Of a DNA stretch of 64,000 nucleotides, positions 10,801 to 22,890 are shown piece by piece. Source of the DNA: Eretmocerus hayati (lineage: Eukaryota; Arthropoda; Insecta; Hymenoptera; Aphelinidae); the NCBI GenBank assembly GCA_029851415.1, contig CM056742.1, positions 80,838,748 to 80,902,747 on the forward strand. The letters run 5' to 3'. How positions within the stretch are numbered: the first letter of the stretch is position 1; the number at the start of each line of letters is the position of its first letter. The position numbers and the translations under genes were made by a program. The notes under the pieces are model-generated. The model was given only the letters and a program-made list of their open reading frames with translations. It had not been told where the DNA came from and ran no database searches.

Positions 10801-12437
10801 GGTGTCTCCTGCTACGTAATTATCACGTAGTGATAATCACGTAATTTGAAAAATGTCACTCGAGGACCGATCATAGTTTTATAACGTACCTAGATTGTGA
10901 GGTCAAAGTAATGAGAAATTACACTCCAGGATGGAAGCGTTAAGGATGTCATGGATAGCCAGAGGTGTTGGTTTTTTGAACTCTATGGGTAGGCAATTCT
11001 CCTTCGTGATGTGAGTTACATGAGTTCTTGCATTGACGAGTAATGGGATGGTCAAATCGTGATCGATAATTTTCTAATGGAAATGGCATCAAATCGGAAT
11101 GAATGAATAAGTAAATGAAAGCTAAAGCAAGGAGGAAAGGTGGCTATGCAATGCTGTCCCGCGGATTCGATATCATAACTTTTCAATCATATTCCACAAA
11201 GTCTATTTTGGTTGATCCTTGGAGAAGGTCACAAAGTTCGCGAATCCACGTACCGTTATTATACATGCATCTGAAAGGAATTGACCCACAAAGAGAGTCT
11301 CAAATTAAACTCGTCTGTATCTGATTTCATGCACATGAGTGTTTTGGCAAAACTTGAGTTAATAACCGAATGAATCATTAAGGGTACCCATACATACATT
11401 CTTGCTGTCTCAAATTACGAACCTCTGAATGATATTGGTATTAACACAAGGATTAACATCGAATCTTGTTTGACGGTTCAAATGTTCCACGAGCCATTGT
11501 AATAAGTTTTATGCTCAGAAATTCATATTTATACTAGTAGTGGGTGGATGGATAGAAATCAGAGTTCTCGTGAGTATGCTGTCCTTTCACGGGTGCTTTA
11601 TTAAGTGAGTGTTACAGAAGAATATATTTCAACTCAAAGATGACGGATGAAAATTAGTGAATTTGGTACAGTATCTTGACCAGCCTTAAACATACTTGTT
11701 ACTAAGCATACATCATACATACAGAGGAGTGGCACTGCAAGTTCCAAGTCTATTTTCCCTTATTTCATCAAACTCTCCGGAGATTTGAGCCCACCGATTC
11801 AGGTAAGAACAATCAGGATAACTAGATTTGTAATGAGTACGTTCGGTCTGGAATCGATAACTCATGCTGAGTAAAGATTGGCAGGTATAAAGAAGTGTTT
11901 TTTATGATTGCGATTTGTCTGTTATAAAGGTGTGATGAAATATTGGTGATATTCATCGTGAGGAAATCTTTTTGCAAAGCTTTACGAACTAAGTAGACAA
12001 TAAATCCGCAAAACAAATTTTCATCCAAGCAAAGAAATTTTGATCCATTCCTCGTCACCTCACACCCTTCAAAATTAGCAGGGATCGATACCAGATCTGT
12101 ACCTTATCAAAAACGGAGATATTATTATCAGAATATGAGAATCATTGAACGAAAATTTGGATGATTGAAAAAGTGATGGACTGATGGGGTCAAAAGGAAA
12201 TACTTTAATCCGTAACAATAGCTAGGAATCGTTCTAACATCCATACATCAATCCTCCAATTCATAAGACTACCAATCAACTTGCGGATTGAAAAAATATG
12301 CACATCAATGTTTGGATCGCGAGAGGCTGTTCAAAAATTCATGGCGATGTAAATTATCTTGAACGAGAAGGTAAAATACTGAACTCCGTTGAAGTTGGGA
12401 TACTTCACTTATTAGCTAACTTATTCGAAACCTTACC
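10801..12437. other. No supported gene
   Basis: Ordinary AT-rich sequence. The frames of 69 residues (11115) and 78 residues (11822, minus) have no domain or splice support. I see no repeats. Confidence 0.5.
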
Positions 12438-13605
12438 TATCACGGTTGGCCTGAACTGACTCCAACCAAAGGATGCCTGCCCCTCAGAATTGATTTTTCT
12501 CACTTCGACTAAATGACGAATGGAAGTTTTCCCCGCAAGAATGAAAATCTTTCGACGAGCCGTTTCTTAGAAAAGTGAAATTTATGGTTTTTCATTGGAA
12601 TTTCTATAGTAATCTATCCATGCACGATTAAAATGTAGAATCTGTTCCTCCGCCAGAGTAACATCTGATAGATCGTGTGTAGGAACCTTCTCAAAAAGTT
12701 ATTCAGAGTTGGAGATTCCAGTTTCCTCGAAAGTTCACGTGGTATTATTTCACATTGAACAGTTTTGTGAGATGGAGAGGATGGACCCCGGATTGAATAG
12801 TGAGCAATCCATTGAATTGGCACATTTTGACTTCAACTCAACATGGAAAAATTGCAAGTATGCGTATTGCAATATATAAAGAAACTTGTTAGAGCTTTGT
12901 GCGTGTACAGCAGTGTGCACATTCAAATAGTAATTTATTGATCATAAAATTGCTTCACTCTGGAGTGTGTTCTTTCTCATGAACTTTCGAGCATTATTGT
13001 TGATCTATAGTTCCTGAATAATAGTCATTCACGCAAACATGTATCGAAGGTCGATTTCAAAGCTCATCCGTGATTACTCTTAAAATAATGTCAAAATCAA
13101 GATTCAAAATATTTCAATTTGACTCCTCTCGATTGTAGCTCCATCAGATATTCTCATTCTTGCAAGGAATGACTACCATTTATCACGTATTTGAACTCAA
13201 GAGAAGAAATATGAGGGGCAAGGACCTTTGGGCTAAAGTCAGTTTAGGCCTATCGTGCGACATCATTGCTTGTCTCTCGGCATCGTCAGACCATGGATAT
13301 TCTCCTGTACTATGAGATCGTTTATAAAAAGTATCCTCTTGATGGATTATAACGTATTTCAATGTAATTAAAATTGAATTCCAAGGAAGTCGGCCGACAA
13401 CTGCATTTTAATCGCGCGTGGATAGATTAGTATGGAAATTCCTATAAAAAAACCATGAATCTCACTTTTTTGAGAAACGGCTCGACGAAAGATTTCCATG
13501 CTTGCAGGAGAAACTTCCATTTATCGTGTACTTGAAACGAAAAAAAATCAATTCTGAGGGGCACGCAACTTTGGGTTGAAGTCAGTTCAGGCCAACCGTG
13601 CTGTA
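12438..13605. mobile_element. Composite foldback element
   Basis: 12438-12625 (from CACGGTTGGCCTGAACTGAC) is the inverse of 13420-13605 (ending GGTTGAAGTCAGTTCAGGCC). A third, diverged copy in right-arm orientation lies at about 13160-13260 (AAAGTCAGTTTAGGCCTATC). The middle holds no frame of note. The nested third copy suggests an insertion or duplication within the element. Confidence 0.7.
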
Positions 13606-13719
13606 GGAATGATATCTTCATACAAAAATCATCTTTTTTTTTGTCAGCATTGAACTTAATAATAGAAAAATAATACTTTGCTCAACTATCACCATTTTTA
13701 GTCACCGATTTTGGTTATA

Positions 13720-14605
13720 CAGTAGAACTCGATTATAACGAGCTCGGTTATAACGAGAACTCGGTTACAACGAGCAAATTCATGGAATTTGGTTGGTTTC
13801 TGTACTACGTCAATGGAATCAGTCTCGGTCATAACGAGCTCGGTTATAACGAGCAAAAATTTCGCCAAATTTGGATTTGGACCTCTGATATAGCGAGCAG
13901 ATGCGATTTCAACACTACGCGATGATGAATTTGATAGCTTGGCACTAACTGTAAACGAGTAGCATCATATTGAAATCAGTACAATCGATATAAGTAATAT
14001 CAAAACTGATGAAGAAAAAGCTTCTACGAAGAAAGGACAGAATAATGTTGAATTGTGTAAGATTTACGGTGTAAGCAGGTCAACGATTTCAACAATCTTG
14101 AAGACTCGAGCAACTTTTATCTTACTAATGGAAATGTTGATGACGAGTTTCCTCGAGTTTTCTCATCTCCGTTATTGGAAGTAGGAGAACATTGTTCATA
14201 AACATAATTTTCAAGTCAAGAAAACGAACATTGATCACTGATTTCATGAGAGATACAACCTTGTGGATCGCGACTATGACGATGAGAAGGATGAAGTGCT
14301 CAATATTGCATTTCTTGAATCGAGATTTCACTCTTTATTCATCTTTTCGACTGCGAACCTATATTTGTGTATACATCCAAGTATATTATCATCGAATTTC
14401 TTTTGTGTGTAACATTGATAGTCCGTTTCTCAAGTAAAACTCGATTAAATCACATTTTTCAATGTAAGATGATCAATTTATTATTTGTTCACATTAAATC
14501 CACGTACATTCAACCATTCGGGGCCAACCTCGGTTGTAACGAGCATCGGTTATATCGAGCAAATTTTTCCGGTCCCTTGGAGCTCGTTACAATCGAGTTA
14601 TACTG
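13720..14605 (+). mobile_element. pogo/Tigger-like DNA transposon, dead
   Basis: The ends are CAGTAGAACTCGATTATAAC and, inverted, CAGTATAACTCGATTGTAAC. This is the CAGT..AACTCGATT pattern of Tigger/pogo elements of the Tc1/mariner superfamily. Sub-terminal TTATAACGAG repeats follow. TA precedes the left end; the base pair after the right end reads TC, so one target copy has mutated. The 886-bp length and the surviving transposase scrap show a deletion derivative. Confidence 0.8.
14002..14160 (+). pseudogene. Remnant of pogo/Tigger transposase helix-turn-helix
   Basis: The frame reading through 14047-14103 gives ELCKIYGVSRSTISTILK, the N-terminal DNA-binding helix-turn-helix typical of pogo/Tigger and CENP-B-like proteins. 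No DDE catalytic region remains downstream. Confidence 0.7.
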
Positions 14606-14883
14606 TCATTATATTTTCTATGATGTTCTCGTTACCTAACCTTCAAAATTCACATCTTCCACTTATTCCTAATTCAGGTACATTGGTACTTTCATGATAC
14701 AAACGCAGAGGAGGTTTTTTGTCTTTCCACATACAAATCGAAGAATAGCTTCAATAATTCTCAAAAGGTACTAAATTCTCTGCTAAACGACTGTTGAATT
14801 CGAGAGAAACATGATCATCCAAATGGCAATGGTCAGACACTGTTACTGGTAATTGGTGTGATCCTGGGTTGTTGATGAACCTT

Positions 14884-15961
14884 TCATGAGACGTGTGACA
14901 CCAAGTGATTAGGGGTTACACTATCCACGTCACGATCAGTTTCACTTGCACTGATCGAGGTGGAGTGATTCAGCAATCTTGTAGGTGATCGATGTGCTGC
15001 TAAATCTGAACGACTCTCCAATTTCTCATAGGTATTGGGCGCAGAGATTTCACTACTATTTGATTCAAGTAACTGTTCATCGTCTCTGATGGATTCACTC
15101 GTTTGGTTCATTTGATGCATTTCACTGTCTTGAGTTTGCAAAGAATTAGAGCTCAAGTGTGCTTCACTCACAGTATCATCGTCACTACAGTTACTCGATG
15201 TCTCGGACTGAGTCTCATCATTCACGTGTCTTACATAATGCTTTATGAAATGGGATACATTCCAGAAGCCAGGTGATTTAGTAGATGAACGAATTCTTCT
15301 GTACTTGATGGTGCCAAAGATATAATCACATAGCGGACAAGATATAGAAGCTGCAACAAGCAGTTTATCGTCATCGGCTGGTTTCAGTTCAACAGAAATT
15401 ACAACTCTTTCAATTGCGGTCTTCAAGCGATCCGTATACTTCTCCATATTTTGAGATGTTGTGAATTTTTCTCTCCCCATCGAGGTCGTAATCCCCTCGA
15501 AGAGCTTGAGGAACAAAGTACTCGGCCAAACATTTTTTTTTCGTCAATGAACCAGCTCGAGCCCAATCTACTTTCCTCTTATTCTGCTCAGTGCACGCAA
15601 AATCTAAAATTGATAGTAGAGTGTCTCTCTGGCTCATAGAGAATTCGAACGTTGACAGGTCTAGCGGAAGTTTCTCATTTGAGCAATCATAGAAGTCCAT
15701 GGCTCTCTGACCCACGAAGTTAGGGTCATTTCGTTTTTTCACATTCCTATCGTACCGCCCTGATCGGATTTCATCCTGTAAACTCTGCACGAACCTGCTA
15801 CCATCATCTTTATAACGTAACAATAAGGGCCTCTTTGTCATATTATTACACCGCAACACATTCTTCAAGAACATATCTACTCTGAACTCGAACGATTTTT
15901 CAAAGAGTGACCAAAATTGCTCCAGTTCCCTCTCTTGTTCATTTTGTTGTATGTTCATCAT
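14884..15961 (-). pseudogene. Unrecognised protein with one C2H2-like motif, split by a frameshift
   Basis: Two frames overlap: 183 residues from the ATG at 15961 and 210 residues ending at 14884. The first frame stays sensible up to GSLTKK, at a run of nine A's (plus-strand T's near 15532-15541). The second is sensible from the same run on, so one gained or lost A would join them into a protein of about 370 residues. The second half has CPLC followed by a late His-x3-His-x3-His (HFIKHYVRHV), possibly a zinc site, then a long Ser/Thr/Asp-rich disordered tail. I do not recognise the family. It may be an active gene with a sequencing error or a young pseudogene. It is flanked by mobile elements. 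Confidence 0.55.
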
Positions 15962-16256
15962 CTCTAAAGCTGTACCCTAGGCAATGACTTCGACAGCTTT
16001 CAAACGACCCTAAAACATGAATATAGATCGTGTCCTTGAATTTTTTGTTAGTAAAAAGGTGGGATGAAGTAAAGCTGGTTTCTCAGAGCATCTATCGGTA
16101 TGTCTATTCCACTAACTTTAGTTCAATATCCAACTGCTGAAACAATCAAATGATTCTGGATCGATCTTCCACTCTTCCACGCGTTGAATCAAAATAGTAT
16201 ATTTCGAAATCAATGTGTTTGGAGTGAGTACTTCACACACTGAAAAATGTTCCTGG

Positions 16257-16672
16257 CGCACTAATTTTACGCACATGATTTCGAAATAGTATATTTCGCA
16301 CCGAGTTCATGAGGTTGTAGCTTGCTTTCGAGCGATTCGTTTTCGGCCCGAGCCGCAGGCGAGGGTCGAGATAATCGTTCGGAAGCGGGGAACTTCATGA
16401 GCGAGGCGCGAAAGTTATTTTTCGTAATTTTGTAGGCACCCAAACATTGGAAAATTGCGAAAAAATATTTTTCGCAATTTTCCGATGTTTGGGTGCCTAC
16501 AAAATTGCGAAAAATAACTTTCGCGCCTCGCACATGAGGTTCCCCGCTTCCGAGCGATCATTCCAACCCTCGCCTCCGGCTCGGGCCGAAATCCGATCGC
16601 TCAGAAACGAGCCACAACTTCATGAATTCGGTGCGAAATATACTATTTTTGTAATCATGTCTGTAAAATTAG
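16257..16672. mobile_element. Near-perfect 416-bp palindrome
   Basis: Two ~208-bp arms meet at about 16465 with almost no loop. They carry GGCCCGAGCCGCAGGCGAGG on the left and its inverse on the right, plus GCGCCTCGC and TAGTATATTTCGCACCGA. Arm identity is high. It is non-coding; the 84- and 88-residue frames on the two strands mirror each other. A related core occurs in the insertion at 24512-24716. Confidence 0.85.
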
Positions 16673-16742
16673 TCCGTACAAACCATTTTTCCGGTGCTTA
16701 AGGCACTACGCACGAACTTCACGCAAATCGAATTGCCAAGAA

Positions 16743-16953
16743 CAACTAACAGAACGACTTCGATAGTTCATGCACTGTCGGAAACCTTACACACTCGAGT
16801 AACTTTTCACGCACTGTTGAGATTCCTTACGCACGAGCGCCAGCGAGTCTCTCTCGCAAACGCTCAAGAATCTCAACAGTGCGTAAAGCTGTTACCCTCG
16901 TGAGTGAAGATCTCCGGCAGTGCGTAAAGAGTCGAAGTCGTTCCGTAGTAGAC
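16743..16953. mobile_element. Second foldback directly adjacent
   Basis: AACGACTTCGATAGTTCATG..CGCACTGTTGAGATTC on the left pairs with GAATCTCAACAGTGCG..GAGTCGAAGTCGTTCC on the right, centre near 16845. The frequent TACGCAC/GTGCGTA motifs resemble the ends of the 16257 palindrome. Confidence 0.75.
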
Positions 16954-17301
16954 TATCCTCAGCGTTGCATCCGCAAATGATCGTTCCAAGATCATGCAGT
17001 CACTAAAGACAATTTCTCGTATCTCTGTAATCTCAATGATTACATTCAAGGCACACTCATTTCAGTCCTATTATCTAACTACATCTATTCGCTATCTACG
17101 AATATTATCGCAAAAGGCTTATTCTAAGCATACAACTATTCTAGTAAAAAATGACAATTTTCTCTTAACAATCGCTAGACGAGTATTGAAAGATGAATTT
17201 GAGCTACCTTGGAATCAAAAACGATATGAAAGTACGTTTACACATGTCTGAGTGATGATATTTGTTTAGGGGGAGGTGCACCCTTGATTTTGAAGTCTGG
17301 C
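16954..17301. other. Spacer, no gene
   Basis: Ordinary sequence between the foldback and the Gypsy remnant. An 85-residue plus frame at 16994 has no support. Confidence 0.5.
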
Positions 17302-17949
17302 CTAAAAAATCATGGGGGGGGGGGGGTTTGAAGTCTGGCCTAAAAAATCATGGGGGGGGGGGTCTGAAAATCCGGATTCATATGTATTTGGGAGTCTGTA
17401 TTGTCGGGCATGTATGGGGACGTCGTCAGTTGTAGGAATCCTATGTTTGATAACGTCTGTAGTCGTGAGTTTTTCACCTGGTAAGTGAAAAACGTCGGCG
17501 TAGCGGGTGACCCAAACCTCGGCTAACTGTCTTTCTTTTGCTTCGAGCAGATCTAGTCTCAGTAACGAAATAATCTTCTCTGCCCCAGTCACTCCGTCAT
17601 CATCGACTCTGGAAATCCATATCTCCTGTAATAAGGTTTTCTGAACACTCATCCCATGACCGTTAAATTTTTCATAACCGCAATTATAACCCCAAGGGTT
17701 TTCTCGTGTCGACGGGCTTACGGAGTTCGTTCCCGTGGACTGTTCCTCAAATGGTTCCGGAATATGTGTATACAGTTCATTTCTATCCCCTGTGTCGGGT
17801 TCAGACGCATCCTCTTCATGAATACTGAAAATATCTCTTGAAAAATCATCTCCGTTTCTTTCGGAGTCTATTACTGTAGATCCTAAACCCGTTTCAGATT
17901 CTACTTCTTCATACAACTTCTCACAAACATTGTTTTCGCAATTCCCACA
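17302..17949 (-). pseudogene. pol: Gypsy pol: linker and reverse transcriptase start
   Basis: This continues the protease frame after an in-frame TGA at 17950-17952. A Glu/Asp/Ser-rich linker is followed by DVFHLPGEKLTTTDVIKHRI and then PIHARQYRLP, the conserved entry to Gypsy reverse transcriptase. The frame runs into the duplicated G-rich unit and stops, before any catalytic YxDD box. Protein after RQYRLPNTYE is repeat translation, not pol. Confidence 0.8.
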
Positions 17950-19038
17950 TCAACTCTCAAATAAAATAAAATCCTCATTGTCCCTCACGCCAAATATACT
18001 ATAACACCTGTCACATGTGCTTGAGAATTTAAAGGTTCTTGAATCTTCTTCAATGACCCGTATATCTTCTTCCATTATATTCGTGTAATGATTCCCTTGA
18101 GAAAAATCTCTCAATATAACATCTTGATTCATCGTAGAATCCCCGGAATCTCCCGTTATCATTCCAAATTCTTGTCCTTCGACTATTGAAATTGTTTCAC
18201 ATCCTTCGTGCTGAGTGCCTTGTACAATATCGATTGAAATTTCGTTGTTCTCTGCATCATTCTTAGTGAGTCTGATTGGCGTAGTGATTCTAGTTGTAGA
18301 TATTTCATCAACCTCGTCTCCCGCGATGATTATTTCTCCCGGTCCGTGATGATTTATAAGTGAACTCCTCGTCTCATAGGATTGGTCTTCTTGAATGTCC
18401 ATCCCGTCACGACAGTTCCCTTTATGATTCATATCGAGTGTTTCTTGGTTGACGTTGAAAATCGCATTGCTTTGTAGTAATTCTTCTGGAAAATGTTCTT
18501 GATAAAATTTGTTCGGTTTTTCGTCGAATTTTATTAGTTCTTCCTGATTATCTGAAGGGGGAATGTAGTGTACGCGTGAGTTATTTTCGAAGAAAAAAAT
18601 CTGATCATCGATCTCAACATTATTCTCAGGATAATTGATTTTCGCGTTCGTTTTTCTAAAGGAATCGCTGTCAAGAATCCCTGATTCCTTAATTGGGAAG
18701 TTTTCATCAACCACACAGAATTCAATAACGTGGTCGCTGAGATTCATCTCGATTGTCCCCAATGTTCTTATATGTTCAGGAGTGATTCCTTTCAATCTGA
18801 TGATTTTATTGTCAATAATTTGAATATTTTGTGGGAGGACGTTGATTTTGATCAGATTTGGTCCGGCGCCCGTGTCTAACATGAAGGTTGATGGTTCAGT
18901 GGATTCGAACATATCCAGATTGATCCTTGGGGCACCATTTGTCTGATTTGAATGCACAGTTCTGGTTATTATGCGGTTGTTTCTCGACCAGTTGGAGTGC
19001 TCGGGCGAGGAGTCGGCTGAGTCTCCCGGCTCACGCAC
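17950..19038 (-). pseudogene. pol: Gypsy pol: aspartic protease region
   Basis: This is a 362-residue frame overlapping gag by 70 bases in the -1 frame, the usual gag-pol arrangement. Near residue 54 it has FMLDTGAGPNLIK, the active-site D-T-G of a retroviral-type protease that matures the gag-pol polyprotein. About 250 acidic residues follow with no known fold before the TGA at 17950. A Cys-x2-Cys near the end (CDRC) pairs with another just past the stop (CGNC), perhaps one zinc site. Confidence 0.8.
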
Positions 19039-19805
19039 GGTTGAGGGAGACCAGAAGCGTTTCCCGGATTCACTCTACCGTTGCGTACGTCATTTTGGAA
19101 TTCAAAGCAATCTCGTTTATAATGTCCGACCCTTTTACAGTAATAACATTCTATCCGATTGTCGGTATTCCTAATAGGAGCGCCACCTTGAGAATTGTTC
19201 GTGGATGTGGTTTCGGTGTTACGAGAATGAGTGGGGTCAAAATTTCGAGATCCCGCATAACCTTGATTGGACTGATTATATGCAGAATTTGAGTGTGTAT
19301 ATATTCCATAATTATTCTGCGATCTATTTACATTATTATTGTTATTGTAATTCGTGGGATTCATGTCTGTACGCGATGAATAGACGTTACTCCTCCCGTA
19401 TTCTGTAGACTGTGTAGTAGGTGTGTAATTTGTGTTCATTGGTCGAGGTCTATATTCCGTGTAAGTTGGTCGCGATATATTCCGGTCGAAACCGTTTCTA
19501 TCTCCGAAATTTGATGTTTTCATGAAAAGTGGAAAACAGTTCATCAAGAAATGTCCGGGTTTGTTACAGAATTGGCAGAAAATTGGTGGCGGGCTGTTGG
19601 TGTTTTCGACAAAATGGATTTTCCTAGGCTCTCTCGAAGTTTTCATCTTGATTTCGTCTCTTCTCTGAAATTCATCGTTATCGCTACATGCAAATTCTCT
19701 CTTGATCTCAAAAGCGAGCTCTTGTGCTACCTTGAAATTACCGGGCGTGCCGACTCTGGCCCGTATCTCCCAACGTAATCCGCGGAAGAAGAATTTCAGA
19801 CAGTC
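18969..19805 (-). pseudogene. gag: Gypsy gag: nucleocapsid region
   Basis: This is in frame with the capsid part, separated from it by a single TAA at 19806-19808. It contains two CCHC zinc knuckles of spacing C-x2-C-x4-H-x4-C: CQFCNKPGHFLMNC and CYYCKRVGHYKRDC. Between them lie ~90 residues rich in Asn, Thr and Tyr. Knuckles bind genomic RNA during particle assembly. The stretch just after the TAA (DCLKFFFRGLRWEIRARV) fits the end of a Gypsy capsid. Confidence 0.85.
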
Positions 19806-21323
19806 TTAAGATAATTCATCTATGAAACTGCTGAGATTTTCGATCCGTTTCTCGCGTGTTCCTGATTTTATGATTTCTTCTTCTATTTCTCTCAATCGGT
19901 TCAGATAAACTATGACTGATTCATCGGACTTTTGTTTGATTTTTGCCAAATCTCCAGTCCATTCGTGAAAGGTTTTGGGTGAACCAGAAGCATTTTCAAA
20001 AAGTGTCGCGGTCTCATCAATTGTTTCGAAATTTCGACCACTCAGACATTTTAGTGCCTCGCCATATAATTTCATTCGAATCAGTTTTGTTAGTTCATTC
20101 TCTAAATAACTGGGCAGTATTTCTTTAGCATCATGACATCCATCTAAAAATTGTGTCAGATTGATATTTTGACCATTGAATCGCGGGATCAAATCAAGAG
20201 CATCCTTGATTGAAATACCTCTTACTTCAGGCAATTTGCCCTATCGGTTGGTAGTCATGTTTTTGTAATCACTAAACATTGTAGAAGTACTGTGTTCTGT
20301 TTTGGGGTCGAGGAGATTCTTAGCTTTTGAATCTGGGTGATTTTCGAGTTTGAAATCGAAGCTGTTAACTTTTGGTTTTGGCTCGAAAGGTTTGTTGTCG
20401 AGAAATTTGTTCGTAGCTTCTGCGGTTATATATTCCGCGGAAGTTTGTGTAGACTCTTTTAAATCCTCCAATATAATCTTATCTCGCTCACTCTCCTCGG
20501 GATATGTAGGTATGATTCGTGAACCAATGATCTTTTTCTTCGCAAAACAGTACAATTGGTGAATATCGTCACCCTCGTTATGTTGCTTCACAATCTCCTC
20601 GATATTATCCGGATTATTTAGATATTCTGTAACCCTTCCCCTCTCAATATCTTCCGTTTCTAGGAGGATTGTGAGTGTTATGATGAGCTGGTCTGGTCTC
20701 AGGGTCTTCTCAGAGTTTGTAATCGGACTCAATGTTAAGATTGGGTTATTCGTGCGTTGATGCTCGTATAATTGGAGTGGTGTACTCGTAACTCTTGCGT
20801 CTGTCTGTGTGTCTGGATTTGTAATTGTCTGGGGTGGAATTTTGCTCTGAGTTGGTTTGGTTCCTTGTTGCAAAGTAGGATTGAATAGAGGTGGCCGGAT
20901 CAGGGGTTTGGTTGGTTTTGGGATTCCTTGAGGGGTGTCAATGTCGGAGTGATCGTTGACAATTGAACTCGAATTTACCGTAACACCACCCTTATTTCTA
21001 TATGTTAAGAACTTGTCTTGGAATCATAAAGCTTTCCGTTGTTGGCCCTTTTCATCTTGACGAAAATCTGAATCAATATTATGTGTAGCTAAAGTTCTGT
21101 CAATCTGAGTTTCGAGTGATTTCAACTCTTTGTCTAATCTTTGCAAATCTGTATTGGGACCACCGTTTTCAATGACCGCATTATACTGTAATTATTGGTT
21201 CAAATATCTATTCAACAAAGTATCTCCTTAATCGACCTCGTTTGTTGGTTCACGATTTTGGGAGCCGCTGATTTGAGAAAGAGGAATATTTTCAGATTTT
21301 TCGAGTCGATCAAAATTTGACAT
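19806..21323 (-). pseudogene. gag: Gypsy gag: N-terminal and capsid region
   Basis: The likely start is the ATG at 21321-21323, some 60 bases after the primer binding site. Several stops between 21226 and 20874 break the N-terminal part, and a TAG at 20241-20243 separates it from the capsid frame. The capsid contains IPRFNGQNINLTQFLDGC and ends near FIDELS. The long frame at 20241-20873 is polar and probably disordered. Gag forms the cytoplasmic particle that packages the element RNA. Confidence 0.7.
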
Positions 21324-21380
21324 TTTTGAACATTCGGTGGTATCTAATGTTTTTAAACATTTCCGATTTCTTCACTTTTG

Positions 21381-21399
21381 TTTCCTGGCCGATGCACCA
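21381..21399 (-). promoter_or_regulatory. Primer binding site matching tRNA-Gly (GCC)
   Basis: Read on the minus strand, TGGTGCATCGGCCAGGAA is complementary to the CCA-added 3' end of a tRNA-Gly(GCC), apart from one base (A for G at position 14). It sits just upstream of the gag start and shows where minus-strand DNA synthesis was primed. The tRNA sequence is recalled, not looked up. Confidence 0.75.
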
Positions 21400-21587
21400 G
21401 ATTTTCATATTATAAATAATACCACTGTTACGGAACAGTTTGACTACTCCCAGGCAAACTTGGTATAATGTTCACTTGGATTCCATTGTTGGGGAAAAAT
21501 TAAACTGGCGAATTTCCAGGATAACAGGTACCCTTTCCTGCTGATTGAGAATCGGGAATTAAGGACTATCCCAAGTATGGTTCATCA

Positions 21588-21935
21588 GGATGTTGGATAT
21601 TTGGAATTTGTCAATGCCGTCTTGCTCTATCATTCAAGAGTCGAGAGCTAAAGACTATTCCAAAAAGCGGGCTTGGGAACGTTGGATATTCAGAATTCTC
21701 GATGTCGTCTTGCTTTATCATTTAAGAGTCGAGAGCTGAAGACTTTTCCGAAAAGCGGTTTTGGGAATGTTGGATATTCAGAATTGTCGATGCCGTCTTG
21801 CTCTATCATTTAAGAGTCGAGAGCTAAAGACTATTCCAAAAAAGGGCTTGGAAATCTTGGATATTCAGAATTGTCGATGCCGTCTTGCTCTATCATTTAA
21901 GAGTCGAGAGCTAAAGATTTTTTCAAAAACGGGTT
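21588..21935. repeat. ~88-bp tandem repeat, four units, beside the Gypsy PBS
   Basis: Four units each have GTTGGATATTCAGAATT, GCCGTCTTGCTCTATCATTT and AAGAGTCGAGAGCTAAAGAC with a variable G-rich tail. They lie 190-540 bases beyond the primer binding site, so within the presumed 5' LTR. Confidence 0.85.
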
Positions 21936-22890
21936 TTGAAAACAGGAATGGGAGGATGAGATTCTGCAACTCTAACTGCTGGGAGAAAATCGAACAATGC
22001 CGTACTTGATTTGTTGTCCCTATTTTCGAGGCATTAGCTGAACTAATATCCTCCGGGATTGGTGTGAGTGAAGAAATCGGATCGTTATCTATGTCTAGAT
22101 TACACTTGAATGAATTCATACAACTATTAAGAATATGTTCCCCTCGTTCAACTTCGGATTACTCTCACTTTGATTCATTTGACACTTCAATCATTGAACT
22201 TTCTAACTTGGAATATTGTCTGGGAACGATACTTTATCGATCCATATGAGATTCGTTCCGATGGGAAAAATAATGGAATCTTCCAGAAAGTGATTGATTT
22301 GGTAAGACGTGAAAATTATTGGTATACGTGGATTATGAGTTGAATGTCGTGGATTGAGAGTTACTATATCTTGTATATGGTATTGTGATGTACCTAGTGT
22401 ATAGCGTATTCTCGTATAATATGCCGTGAATATGATGATACTATATAATCCGTATGATCTCTGAATTATTCCCTGTATATCAAAATATTCACGAGTGGAA
22501 TTCGATGGGTGAAATCAGCTTTCGGTAAAATTATTCGTAGTGTAACGATAATTTGAATTACTCACCTAGTCATGCTGAGGTATGGTAGATATGGACTTGA
22601 ATATTGATGGTATCAGATAAAGCACTACTCTAATCACCTTGTACTTCAGTTTATTCACTCGATAATTCAATATGGTAACTCTGACAAAGTTCTCACAATG
22701 TTGATTCTGGTGTTTTCTCAAGTTCGGAAAATTTGGCTTTTTGAACGGATATTTCTCTCTATGTAAGACAAAACACTCGCCACTCATATTTCTCCACAGT
22801 TAATTGAAACTTTGTAACACCTTGGGACTCACTTACTAAACAGTTGAGAGTTAGACGACGAGATCCGAGACTGATTGACGTGAGAACTAA
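21936..22890. other. Probable rest of the 5' LTR and flank, boundaries unresolved
   Basis: No gene. GTATATGGTATTGTGATGTAC-like AT-rich sequence is present. With the partner LTR deleted, the outer edge cannot be set. Confidence 0.4.

Larger units (their letters stand above)
17302..21399 (-). mobile_element. Ty3/Gypsy LTR retrotransposon, 3'-truncated
   Basis: Reading leftward from the primer binding site at 21399 the order is gag, two zinc knuckles, aspartic protease and the start of reverse transcriptase. The rest of pol and the 3' LTR are absent. The break lies in two copies of a TGAAGTCTGGCCTAAAAAAT unit with G-runs near 17300-17360. Only a handful of nonsense codons interrupt gag and pol, so the copy is not very old. 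The 5' LTR must lie right of 21400, but its outer limit cannot be fixed without the partner LTR. Confidence 0.85.

Noticed and set aside
17302..17390. Proline-rich C-terminus of the Gypsy pol frame
   Set aside because: It is translation of duplicated G-rich DNA after the reverse transcriptase has been cut off.
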